From CBDEGU01 sp965238045 (GTDB taxonomy: Bacteria > Acidobacteriota > Terriglobia > Bryobacterales > UBA6623), in contig CBDEGU010000010.1 of assembly GCA_965238045.1 (NCBI GenBank), positions 687,379-751,378 of the forward strand: 64,000 nt of DNA. The letters run 5' to 3'. The notes below the pieces were generated by a model that saw nothing but the letters and a program-made list of their open reading frames with translations, had not been told where the DNA came from and made no database searches. The translations under genes and the position numbers were made by a program. Below, one piece after another: positions 53,756 to 62,307 of the stretch. Each line of letters starts with the position of its first letter. Position 1 is the first letter of the stretch.

Positions 53756-53950
53756 ATGGGCATGGATGCAACTGAGGCCGCGCAGCTGCTATCGAGCCTG
53801 CGACGCCACCATCGCGGCGGCCGACCTAAGAAACTTCGAACCTGTGCCTATTGCGAAAAAGAGATGGGCACCGTCGAACTACGCTACCACGAGCCACGGT
53901 GCCCCGTCAGAAAGCGCCCCTTGCGGCCCGATAAACCGTGGAATTTCTAA
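53756..53950 (+). CDS. Small zinc-finger-like protein
   Basis: A 64-residue basic protein: DATEAAQLLSSLRRHHRGGR, then a probable zinc site CAYCEKEMGTVELRYHEPRC (two Cys, His, Cys) and a basic proline-rich tail. GAGG lies 14 bases before the ATG. It immediately follows the zinc-ribbon gene on the same strand and may be its operon partner. Function unknown. Confidence 0.5.
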   Translation: MGMDATEAAQLLSSLRRHHRGGRPKKLRTCAYCEKEMGTVELRYHEPRCPVRKRPLRPDKPWNF

Positions 53951-54651
53951 ACGCGATCGTGGGCGCGGCGCGGTAGCCATTCCTTCCACCAGCCTGCAAG
54001 TGTCGCCGATGACCCTTTTTGTGCTCTACCGGCCGATAAGTGGCGTTTATTTGTCCGGTACAGCGGTGTGGGTGCGAGATGGGCCCCGGTGCGATCAGAG
54101 CACTGGTTGTCAAAGGGCATGCCGAGAGTGGCGGCCCTGGGCTGCTGAGACGCCCCATAGGTGGCTCTTATGCGTGTTAACGGACTCAGGTTGCCCGGGG
54201 CGTATCCCAAGGGGCTACCAACGTGGCGTTGTCCGATGAGAAGACGCCAGAGGTCGGTATCGGCCAAGACGCTCTCGCCAGTTGATGAACGCCACGAGTC
54301 CCTCTCCACCGAGACTGAATGCCGCCGCTGCTTGTTCTCAGCTGGTTCGTTCGTGCTTTCATGGAGGCGACGGACGTGCAAATTTTGCACGTGACGGTTC
54401 GGGCTGAAGACCGCTCTCGCACAAGAAGGGTGAGCATCCTCGGAGGTTGCTTCAAACGGCAGTACTTCGGTTTCCGCCGTTGTTTGTGTCGGACTCGCCC
54501 CTGTCTTTCGTAGCAGTAATTTCGCTGACTCTGAGTAGCGATAATTCCGTGCAAAATTGCACGGCAGGGCCGGCCCGCGTCTCGCTCCATGCCCCGAGGC
54601 CGATGTCCCCCCGGATGTTTCAGTGTCGATTTCTGCCGTGTTCCTCGGTCC
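53951..54651. other. Non-coding stretch with two GTGCAA/TTGCAC inverted repeats
   Basis: About 700 bases without a supported gene. It contains ACGTGCAAA-T-TTTGCACGT at 54,374-54,392 and CCGTGCAA-AA-TTGCACGG at 54,547-54,564, both close relatives of the palindrome at 51,982. These could be sites for one DNA-binding protein or relics of one repeat. Confidence 0.45.
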
Positions 54652-54690
54652 ACGCTACGCCGTTAGGGTGGATCCATGTGGCATAGTTGA
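54652..54690. repeat. 39-bp direct repeat with GTTAGG core, copy 1
   Basis: ACGCTACGCCGTTAGGGTGG followed by ATCCATGTGGCATAGTTGA; 34 of 39 bases match the copy at 56,020. The GTTAGG core resembles the crossover end of integron attC sites. The pair brackets the PIN-like gene. Confidence 0.6.
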
Positions 54691-54812
54691 TGCATTCCCT
54701 CTCGGAAGAGCCCCGGGGGCCTATACAGAACGCGACCAAACTCACTCTACTTAGCGATGCTGACCTGCTGGCAGGCCTGAACAGACGCTAAGAACATCGG
54801 AACGGACACAGC

Positions 54813-55910
54813 ATGAGAGCTGAACCACCTGCCCTTGTCTGGCCTCGCCTGTTGGAGTTGCCAGCTGACAATGTGAATGTCGTCTACCTTGACCTTAACC
54901 ACTGGATATACCTAGCACAGGCGTCCGTCGGTCATTCAAAAGGCAGTTCGTTCGCGAGAGCACTTGAGGCGTGCCGTGCCGCGCAATCAGCGGGTATTGC
55001 GGTGTTCGTTCTGTCGGGCACCCACTACCTGGAGATGCTCAAAATAAGGGACCCGGCGCAACGTCGAGCAATCGCCGACGTCATGGAGGAATTAACTGAC
55101 TTCGCTGCGCTCGTCAGCCGCGTGGTCGTTATGGAGTTCGAACTCACGGCGATGCTCGACCGGTTCGCGAAAGAGCCGAGTTCGTTGCCAATGATCCCGC
55201 TCATCGGACGAGGAGTCGGGCACGCCTTCGGTCGACAGACCGGATTCAAGATCATGGGACCTTCCGGGGACGAGACCGACCGAGTGCGAGAGCGTGTGGG
55301 GGCAATGGCGTTCGATGATCGCGTGGATCAGGCGAATCTGCTTTTCGAGCGATCCGTACTTCGAGGTCCGACTGACAACGAGGTCGAGAACCTACGTGGG
55401 CTAGGCTGGAATCCTGAAGCTGTCAAGCAGGTCGCAGAGAGGCGAGCGGCAGAAGAACGAGATCAGACCCTTCGACTCGACGGCGAAGGCCCGTGGCGGC
55501 ATAGTCGGCTGCGCGATGTGGTGTCAGCGCGCGAGCTCCTTATCGAGTTCCAAGATATTCTCCCGCGCGGCCTAGAGGAGCGGGGTCTCGTGCAGTCTGA
55601 TGTAATCTCGGACCCACAATCGGCTCGCGCGTTTGTTCGCGCAATGCCGAGTACCGATGTCTCGATCGAATTGAAGACGGCTTGGCACCGCAACCGGGAT
55701 AAGCCATGGACCGCCAACGATATCCACGACATCGACGCCATGTCGCTGGCCGTACCATACTGCGATGTCGTAGTGACCGAGAAGGCTTGTCATCACGCAT
55801 TGGAGGCGGCATGCCTCGGCAAGCGAATGCACACGGCGCTCCTCCGGAACCTTGAGGACCTCCCAAGTACTCTTGACCAATGGAAACCTAAACGTGCGCC
55901 TTTGGGCTAG
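54813..55910 (+). CDS. PIN-like domain protein
   Basis: A 365-residue protein with a PIN-type nuclease pattern in separated blocks: VVYLDLNHWIYLA near the N-terminus (first Asp), VFVLSGTHYLEMLKI (Glu), and TANDIHDIDAMSLAVPYCDV followed by VVVTEKACHHAL near the C-terminus (last Asp residues). The long insertion between blocks is helical. PIN domains cleave RNA in toxins and in several defence proteins; no cognate antitoxin is recognisable next to it. It lies between the two 39-bp repeats, like a gene cassette. Codon use is less GC-biased than the host genes. Confidence 0.6.
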   Translation: MRAEPPALVWPRLLELPADNVNVVYLDLNHWIYLAQASVGHSKGSSFARALEACRAAQSAGIAVFVLSGTHYLEMLKIRDPAQRRAIADVMEELTDFAALVSRVVVMEFELTAMLDRFAKEPSSLPMIPLIGRGVGHAFGRQTGFKIMGPSGDETDRVRERVGAMAFDDRVDQANLLFERSVLRGPTDNEVENLRGLGWNPEAVKQVAERRAAEERDQTLRLDGEGPWRHSRLRDVVSARELLIEFQDILPRGLEERGLVQSDVISDPQSARAFVRAMPSTDVSIELKTAWHRNRDKPWTANDIHDIDAMSLAVPYCDVVVTEKACHHALEAACLGKRMHTALLRNLEDLPSTLDQWKPKRAPLG

Positions 55911-56019
55911 CTGGTTTGGCGGTGTCGATTGCGTTCAACTTCAGCATTTCGGAGAGTCGGGCCTGGAGGGCGGTGTTGCTCCTGACAAGTCGGCCAGCGC
56001 ATACCGGGCCGATCGATCG

Positions 56020-56058
56020 ACGCTACGCCGTTAGGCAGGATCTATCTGGCATAATTGA
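56020..56058. repeat. 39-bp direct repeat with GTTAGGC core, copy 2
   Basis: ACGCTACGCCGTTAGGCAGG followed by ATCTATCTGGCATAATTGA. The left part, ATCGACGCTACGCC, can pair imperfectly with GGCGGTGTCGAT at about 55,919-55,930, as expected of one arm of an attC-like folded site. Confidence 0.55.
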
Positions 56059-56285
56059 CAAACGTGCTGAACTGCGGCGGTTGAGCGATTGATCAGCGGC
56101 CCTTCGACAGTTTGCGCAAAGCCGTCTCCAGCGAGAGCGGTGGGACTATCCGGAGCGACCGGCCGGCCGGAAACTGGGGGGAGTTATGGAACGCGCTGGA
56201 AGTCATTACAAACAAAGTGGTTGCCGCCTGGTTTGATGTCGGCGACTTCGTCCTAGGCCGACCGGGACCAGTTTTATCTAGGTCA

Positions 56286-56304
56286 GCCTAAACAAGAGTT
56301 AGGC
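56286..56304. other. GCCTAA...TTAGGC hairpin and GTTAGGC core
   Basis: GCCTAA, a 7-base loop, then TTAGGC. The GTTAGGC string ends about 40 bases before the start of the nuclease gene, where an attC crossover would lie at the left border of a cassette. Too short to be a full attC. Confidence 0.35.
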
Positions 56305-56344
56305 GCTCGACAATATTGGCGTGCAGGGAGCGGTAAGAATACAA

Positions 56345-57571
56345 ATGAATCCCTTTAGCAAGAGTGATTCTTACGACACATTCTTAGACCACCGCAAACA
56401 GGTCGTTGATGAAATTCGTTCACTCGATAACGAATATGTCTTGAAGGTGGCGCTGACCGAACTGGAGGACTACTACCTCGACAAGGTGCAGATAGATCCG
56501 TTGGTCCTGCATGCTGACCAATGCTACATCGAGACTCAGGAACCTACTCAGATTGACGTGAGCCGCGACTTTCGACGAATGGTCCCCCACGGCGGCGAGC
56601 GAGCTATCGTGCAAGGCACACGCTTGGAGGTCTGTATTCCGTTTGAGGGCGATGCTAGTCTCTGGAAAGTGCGACCGTCTACTTTCAGCACTGGCGGATA
56701 TCCCGACATTGAGATCAAGGCCAACCATGTTTACATCGAATTTTCGTTTCCAGACGATTCCGTAGATCCTCAGCGACTTCGATCTGAGATCGACCGGCAG
56801 GTCGAATCGTTGACAGACTCAGTAGGATACTTGGCAAATGACGTGTCCAAGCACAACACCACAGGAGAGCGTGAGGTCAGAGCGGCTATCGAACGAAAGC
56901 GCGACTTGGCGAAATCGACGGTGAGTGCAGTCGCCTCCCTGGGTATCCCTATCAAGCGAAGAGACGAACCCGCTACGTTTACGGTCCCGGTCAAGAGGCG
57001 GAAGAATCCAGCGAAGCCGCTAGCCAAGCAAGAACCCTACGAACCCGCGCCAGTTCTCGACGAAAAGGAATACCAGCACATCCTTAAAGTCCTTCGGGGT
57101 ACGGCGCTTGTTATTGAGAGAAGTCCACGAGCTTTCGTGACCTTGGACGAAGAAGCCATCAGAACCCACTTTCTCATTCAACTCAATGGGCACTACGAAG
57201 GCAGCGCCACGGGCGAGACGTTCAACGTTTCAGGCAAGACTGACATTCTCATCCGTGTGGAAAACAAAAACATCTTCATTGCCGAATGCAAGTTCTGGAA
57301 AGGACCAAAGGCCTTCGATGGCGCAGTCACGCAACTGCTCGGATATCTGTCATGGCGTGACACGAAAGTGGCGTTGCTCGTTTTCAATAAGACAAAGAAT
57401 TCGACGGAGGTCCGAAGTAAAATGCACGAGGCAATGGAAGCAAGGGTCGAACACAGGCGAACTGTAAACCATGAGCAAGCTGGCGACTCTCGCTACGTGT
57501 TTTCTATGCCCGGCGATGAAGGTGGAGAGCTTACTGTTACGACACAAGTCTATGATGTGCCCGATGCGTAA
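56345..57571 (+). CDS. PD-(D/E)XK nuclease-like protein
   Basis: A 408-residue protein. The C-terminal domain has the restriction-endonuclease-fold pattern GKTDILIRVENKNIFIAECK with the catalytic Asp and E-x-K triplet, followed by the helix FDGAVTQLLGYLSWRD and a strand VALLVFN. The N-terminal part (VVDEIRSLDNEYVLKVALTE, then a beta-rich segment) is unrecognised and may sense or bind a partner. Likely a DNA nuclease of a defence or mobile system, by inference. The ATG at 56,345 has GGGAG 12 bases upstream; an in-frame GTG lies at 56,321. An attC-like structure follows the stop by about 10 bases. Confidence 0.7.
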   Translation: MNPFSKSDSYDTFLDHRKQVVDEIRSLDNEYVLKVALTELEDYYLDKVQIDPLVLHADQCYIETQEPTQIDVSRDFRRMVPHGGERAIVQGTRLEVCIPFEGDASLWKVRPSTFSTGGYPDIEIKANHVYIEFSFPDDSVDPQRLRSEIDRQVESLTDSVGYLANDVSKHNTTGEREVRAAIERKRDLAKSTVSAVASLGIPIKRRDEPATFTVPVKRRKNPAKPLAKQEPYEPAPVLDEKEYQHILKVLRGTALVIERSPRAFVTLDEEAIRTHFLIQLNGHYEGSATGETFNVSGKTDILIRVENKNIFIAECKFWKGPKAFDGAVTQLLGYLSWRDTKVALLVFNKTKNSTEVRSKMHEAMEARVEHRRTVNHEQAGDSRYVFSMPGDEGGELTVTTQVYDVPDA

Positions 57572-57581
57572 TCCTGAGCCA

Positions 57582-57672
57582 GTGGCTAACACGTGGCTGA
57601 ACAAGTCAGTCCTCCGTGTCACACGTCTTACATGCGCAGGGCACGCACCACCCCGGTTCACAGGTTAGCCAC
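57582..57672. other. attC-like inverted-repeat site
   Basis: Outer arms GTGGCTAAC and GTTAGCCAC are perfect complements and contain the consensus cores RYYYAAC and GTTRRRY. Inside them TGAAC (57,598) and GTTCA (57,656) are also complementary. The 91-base length and the position just after a stop codon fit an integron cassette recombination site, but spacer lengths are uneven. Confidence 0.45.
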
Positions 57673-58107
57673 GAGTCGTTGGCCTCGGGTGCTATCGCCA
57701 GGTACGTCCGTTCTTCCGAATCTACCCCGTTCAAGCCCGCCTTCGAAAAGCTCTCAAGTGAGGTCCTACCCAATTGGGGTCGCCCGTCAGGCAGTTCTCT
57801 GATAAAGGCTTTATTTTCGGGTTGGCTTTCCGCCAGTCATTCCAGACCTGCACTCCCTGCTTCAAAATGTCGAGATGTTCCTTGTTGGCCATGGCGATCA
57901 GTTTAGGTCCATGGTGTCAGGGATCGGATGTCAGGGGCTCTTGCTTGGCACGTCAGTCTTCAGGTCACAAGTGAGCCAATCTAATGCCGCATGACCTGTT
58001 TGAGCTCCAGACGCTCGAGCGTGGAGAGGAAAAGCTGACGGAGGGTATGTTTCATCGCGGATCGGCTAGCGAATGAATGCCTTTTGGCGGGTGGCGAATC
58101 CGACCTG
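57673..58107. other. Non-coding stretch
   Basis: No believable gene or repeat. It separates the attC-like site from the host hydroxyacid dehydrogenase gene and marks the right edge of the accessory cargo. Confidence 0.4.
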
Positions 58108-59085
58108 CTAGTCGTCAAACAACTCCCTATTCACTAGGTTCGGCGGACGCTTGCCCTCAAGGGCGATGATCACATTCTCCGCCGCCATGGCGCACATTTT
58201 CGTTCGTGTCACAATCGAAGCACTGGCGATATGGGGCGCCAGCACTACGTTGTCCATTCCAAGCAATCTGGGCTCGACCGACGGCTCCCGCTCGAAAACA
58301 TCCAACGCCGCGCCCGCTATCTGGCCGCTTTCCAGGGCATCGGCCAGCGCGGATTCATCGACCACTGGCCCGCGAGAGGTGTTGATCAAGATGGCCGTTT
58401 TTTTCATGCGTTCGAGCTGCCCGGCGCCGATCAGCTTGCGGGTTGCCGGCAGCAGCGGCACATGCAAGCTGATAAAGTCCGACTCGGCCAGAATCGTGTC
58501 CATGGAAACGTATTCCAAGCCCAACTCTTTCTCAATTGCCGGATCCGCGCGCGCCACGTCGTGGTAGAGAACGCGCATGTCGAACCCGAGCGCGCGCCGG
58601 GCCATGGTCTGGCCGATCCGCCCCATGCCGAAGATGCCGAGGGTGGCGTGGTGAATGTCCTGACCGCAGAGCAGGTCGATGCGCCACTGCGTCCACCTGC
58701 CGTCTCGCAGATAGCGGTCGGCCTCGACGAGCCGGCGGGCGGCCGCCATCAGGAGCGTGAAGGCAAAGTCGGCCGTCGTGCCGGTGAGAACATCCGGGGT
58801 ATTGGTAACGACGATCTTGCGCCCGGTGGGGGCGGCGATGTCGATATTGTCGAATCCAACGGCGATGTTTGAGATCACTTTCAGGTTCGGAAGCTGGTCC
58901 ATCACCTGGGCCGAAAACTTGTCGGTCAACTGGCTGAGGGCCGCGCCTTTGTCGCTCATGCGAGCAAGCAATTCCTCGGGAGCGCAGCTCTCGTCGCTAT
59001 CGTGGTATTCGATTTCCGTGCGCTGGCGCAGATAATCCACCGCTTCGGGATAGATATGTTTGGTGATGAGAATTTTGTGGCTCAT
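58108..59085 (-). CDS. D-2-hydroxyacid dehydrogenase (glyoxylate/hydroxypyruvate reductase-like)
   Basis: A 325-residue NAD(P)-dependent dehydrogenase. The signatures are VISNIAVGFDNIDIAA, the nucleotide-binding GIFGMGRIGQTMARRALGF, substrate Arg in LINTSRGPVVDESAL, Glu in DVFEREP and the catalytic His in VVLAPHIASA. It matches the glyoxylate/hydroxypyruvate/2-ketogluconate reductase branch. The start codon lies only 6 bases from the end of an IS1380 remnant and there is no ribosome binding site in between, so its native upstream region has been displaced. Confidence 0.92.
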   Translation of the reverse strand: MSHKILITKHIYPEAVDYLRQRTEIEYHDSDESCAPEELLARMSDKGAALSQLTDKFSAQVMDQLPNLKVISNIAVGFDNIDIAAPTGRKIVVTNTPDVLTGTTADFAFTLLMAAARRLVEADRYLRDGRWTQWRIDLLCGQDIHHATLGIFGMGRIGQTMARRALGFDMRVLYHDVARADPAIEKELGLEYVSMDTILAESDFISLHVPLLPATRKLIGAGQLERMKKTAILINTSRGPVVDESALADALESGQIAGAALDVFEREPSVEPRLLGMDNVVLAPHIASASIVTRTKMCAMAAENVIIALEGKRPPNLVNRELFDD

Positions 59086-59091
59086 GGCAAG

Positions 59092-59734
59092 CCAGAATTT
59101 CCGATTTGGAACTCCGACTCCAACATGTTACTCCCTCTCGTCTCCTGAAGGCAACGACTTTGCCCCGTAAGGCAGGCCACGACGGCATCGAAGGGTTCCC
59201 ATGGCCTGTTCTTGTCGTCCGGTGGGCCCGTCTTGCTGCTGCTCAGCCGATGGGCCGCACACCCGTCCGACCCTCCTTCCTCAACGCCCAGATTTCTTAT
59301 CTGAAAGGGATGTTCCTAGCCTCCCGGCACAGGAAGCGCCCAGATCCGACGCAGCATGTCGCCGAATAGCCTGCGGTTCAGATGCCCCTCGGCCAGCATG
59401 AGCCAGTAATACCGCGCGTGCTTGACCAGCCGACCGCCGGTCTTCATCAACCTGTGTTGCAAGCTCGTCAGCGACCAACTTTTGATGCGCCGCGGCAGCC
59501 CCAGCCGCCGCCATAGGTTGCCCAGATTGTAGGCCAGCACGCTCAGTTGCAGTCGCACTTCGTTGGCCCGGAAGCGATGACACGACAGCCGCGTCCAGTG
59601 CGTGGCCTGTTTGCCTTCTTTAATCCACTGCTCGGCGGTGCCGCGCTTGTTGTAGAAGCGCACCACCGAGCGGCTTGGCCAGCTCATGCTCGTCACGACA
59701 AATCCGACGTGCGGGAACAGCTCACCAAGAGGCA
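59092..59734 (-). mobile_element. IS1380-family remnant, 3' part, opposite orientation
   Basis: The left end CCAGAATTTCCGATTTGGA is the reverse complement counterpart of the end at 41,228-41,246. The transposase C-terminus is encoded at 59,316-59,734. The element is cut at 59,734 by MITE copy 3; no 5' part appears beyond it. Confidence 0.78.
59316..59734 (-). pseudogene. IS1380-family transposase, C-terminal fragment
   Basis: About 139 residues: GELFPHVGFVVTSMSWPSRS, RFYNKRGTAEQWIKEGKQAT (the conserved end of the catalytic domain, with the Glu of the DDE triad), FRANEVRLQLSVLAYNLGNL and MLAEGHLNRRLFGDMLRRIW. The frame is open up to the MITE border, so the N-terminal two thirds are missing. 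Confidence 0.82.
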
Positions 59735-59848
59735 ATTGTCAAGTTAACTGATAGTCGAGGGACCAAGCCCCCATATCGAGTATTCAGACGAGATCTCACT
59801 ACACATATCTTGGGGCTGTCTCAGCTTGTGATGCGTTAACTTGACAAT
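59735..59848. repeat. MITE-like element, copy 3 (114 bp)
   Basis: ATTGTCAAGTTAAC at the left and GTTAACTTGACAAT at the right are perfect 14-base terminal inverted repeats. The interior matches copy 1 over its whole length in the same orientation. It abuts the truncated IS1380 transposase. Confidence 0.8.
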
Positions 59849-59983
59849 GCCCACTGGACGGCTACGAGTTTTCCTCCTCTCCTGGCGCTCACCCGGTTCA
59901 TGGCATTCAGATGCCTTCAAGTTTTTGAAAAGTTGCACAAGACGGGCGTCCTTCTTCGGCGGGCCGTTGATCTCAACCGCGAG

Positions 59984-61264
59984 CTACTGCTTCGGTTTGA
60001 TGAACAGGACCTCGCCACGCTCGATCCATCCCTTTCTCAGATCCACACGGAACCATCCGTCGCTGTTCTTTTTGTGAAAGCGAACAGGGGATCGCTTGCC
60101 GAATTCCTTGAGGTCGTACTGCGCCCAGGTCCTGCCCATGTCGGGCGAAATAATGAACCCCGTGTGGTAGGGCGAGGCGGGCGCGTAATGCGCCGACAGC
60201 ATCACGCCGTCTTCGATAATCATGTTCGCGGATTCGTATTGCGGATTGAAAAGTATGGTGTGCTTTTTCGGATTGGCGAGGTCCGCCGGGTCGCAGCAGA
60301 ATATGCCGCGATCGTGGGGCAGGGTGCCGTTGTTTCCATTCGCGTCGGCTGCCCAGTAGAGCTGGCCATCGACAAAGTTGATGCCACCCGATTTGTAGCG
60401 CGAGTTGGAATTGACCGAGACGAGGACGTCCCAGTCCCACGCGTCGTTTTCCGCATCGTAAGTGCCTCTCAACCAATGGCATTCGTGTACGGAGCCCCGG
60501 TCGTGGTCGCCGGTGCATGCGTAAAAGGCATTTTCTGCCGGGTTGTATGCCACCGAATGAATGTGGCGGCAAACGACCGAATTATCGGGGTTACCCAACA
60601 GGTCAGCGTTGCTGGCCCCCTTTTGCTGAAATTGTGGGTTTGGTCCAAAGGAGTAGGCAATTTTTACGGTCTGGCCCTGGTCGGTCGAGTAGTAAATGTT
60701 AGCCGGCACCGCGCCGCCGAGGACGTTGCAGTAATTACCCCACACCAGCATTTCCGATCCGTTTACGTCCCATGCGTGAACGCCGTCGAGCGGATGAAAA
60801 TACCAGCCCGGCCGGTCCGGGTTAAGTGGCGCGTGCGGAAGGTAATCGCTGCCGTCGGTATCTTTGACGATGATCTGCCTGTGCGTCCTGAGATCGTCGG
60901 TACTCAGATAGAGGTTCGTTCGCGTGGCGAAGAGGATGTTCCCGTTCTTCAGGACGCAACTGAAGGTGATGTTATCCGCATTCGGAAACGCGGTGCTGTG
61001 CGGCCACGTCTGCCCATTGTCCTCAGACAGAAAAACCTTCCCCTCGCCGAAACCGAAGGCTTTGTACTTGCGTTGTGAATCGATGTAAGGTCCCTCCGGC
61101 GCGAGGCGATACCAGAAATGATCGGTGGAACCAGTGTCGACAGCCGCCGCGCTCAGCTTACCTGTTCCGGGCATGAGCAACCCGCCAGCAACTGCTGAGG
61201 CGGTTCCGAGGAATCGGCGCCGGTGCATCGGAGGAAGCGGAGTTGTTTTGTTCTTATTCTTCAT
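59984..61264 (-). CDS. Tat-exported sialidase-like propeller protein
   Basis: A 426-residue protein with a twin-arginine signal (HRRRFLGTASAVAGGLLMPG). The mature part is a BNR-type propeller with Asp-box-like segments LSEDNGQTWPH, YSTDQGQTVK and SPDMGRTWAQYD, plus RHIHSVAYNPAENAFYACTG. It lacks the YRIP arginine motif of true sialidases, so it may be a different glycosidase, a lyase or a binding propeller. The start at 61,264 is uncertain; an internal ATG at 61,228 is also possible. It has host-like codon use and stands alone. Confidence 0.75.
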   Translation of the reverse strand: MKNKNKTTPLPPMHRRRFLGTASAVAGGLLMPGTGKLSAAAVDTGSTDHFWYRLAPEGPYIDSQRKYKAFGFGEGKVFLSEDNGQTWPHSTAFPNADNITFSCVLKNGNILFATRTNLYLSTDDLRTHRQIIVKDTDGSDYLPHAPLNPDRPGWYFHPLDGVHAWDVNGSEMLVWGNYCNVLGGAVPANIYYSTDQGQTVKIAYSFGPNPQFQQKGASNADLLGNPDNSVVCRHIHSVAYNPAENAFYACTGDHDRGSVHECHWLRGTYDAENDAWDWDVLVSVNSNSRYKSGGINFVDGQLYWAADANGNNGTLPHDRGIFCCDPADLANPKKHTILFNPQYESANMIIEDGVMLSAHYAPASPYHTGFIISPDMGRTWAQYDLKEFGKRSPVRFHKKNSDGWFRVDLRKGWIERGEVLFIKPKQ

Positions 61265-61388
61265 TGCTCAGTCACCAATTTCGCGATCGTTCCCCTCAAA
61301 TTCAGAGGCCGGCCCAGGTCGATTAAGCCGGAATGTCCTTTTTGGCCGTCCTGGCACGGATAGTGTAGCCGATCCACGGCCGCGATGC

Positions 61389-61705
61389 CACGGTTTTCGC
61401 ACTACTGTGTCAAGAGGCAATAGAAATGTCCCCTCTGGCGGGGCAGTGGAAATGTCCCCTTGAGCGCTAAGCTCTTGAGTCCCTTCGCCTTGCTAACCGG
61501 AGGGTTATTTTCGTGACGGCAAGGGAGCAGTCAAGGGCAGGCCCGAAGGGCTTGGCTTTGCGAACCCTTGACGGGTCCCTGGCCGTCGCCATCATCAGCC
61601 TGCTAGGCGAAGGGGTCAACCACCAACCCGATCCAGAGGGGACATTTCTATTGCCTCCGGTAGGGGATATTTTCATTGCCCTTCAACACGGTTTTCGCAC
61701 TACTG
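61389..61705. repeat. 19-bp direct repeats around an IS-derived inverted-repeat element
   Basis: CACGGTTTTCGCACTACTG occurs at 61,389-61,407 and 61,687-61,705. Between them, 61,416-61,655 is bordered by a perfect 23-base inverted repeat beginning GGCAATAGAAATGTCCCCTC; secondary copies of the end (GGCAGTGGAAATGTCCCC and GGGGATATTTTCATTGCCC) lie just inside and outside. It looks like the collapsed ends of an insertion sequence without its transposase. Confidence 0.65.
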
Positions 61706-61854
61706 CCACGTTCGGTACCCCTTTCGCCGCCGCTCCGGTCTTCGGAGGCTGCCCGATAATGGCGTTCCGGCGACGCCAGAGGGCCCTTGAGCAACACCTC
61801 TCCCGCGCCGACCCTCGGCAACCCGCGTACGCTGGCTGTTCCGGGCCGTCGGCG

Positions 61855-61944
61855 TTACCCTCCCGGCACAGGCAGCGCCCAGATCCTGTGCAGCATGTCA
61901 CCGAACAGCCGCCGGTTCAGATGCCCCTCGGCCAGCGCCAGCCA
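61855..61944 (-). pseudogene. IS1380-family transposase, last 28 codons
   Basis: LALAEGHLNRRLFGDMLHRI followed by WALPVPGG and a stop matches the C-termini at 40,829-41,023 and 59,316. Nothing upstream of it belongs to the family. It is a third remnant of the same element type. The rest of 61,706-62,307 holds no gene. Confidence 0.7.
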
Positions 61945-62307
61945 GTTAGGACAGCGCGTGCTTGACCACACGGCCCGGATTGTCCGCAACTGGTACGAAG
62001 AGTTCCGCGGACCGCGAACAGGACTAAGCCCAACGAAACGAACCACATAGGTGCTTGGTCGTGCAAAAGGTATTGCGAAATCGCCTTCGCACCAACAATC
62101 CGCTGACTGAGGCCCTCACACGGCCGTCGCAGGGATCGAAACCAGCTCAGATCAAGGGCCTGGCGGTGCTACGATCGGAAAGCTCAACGGAACGGTTGTT
62201 GGACGAAGCCGCTGGCGCGGCAGAGGTGAAGGGGAGGCCGGCGAGTGGGGAAGGATTGAAACTTTGTTGAGGTAGAGGAATAATGAGCGACCGAGAGGAG
62301 GTCGTTC

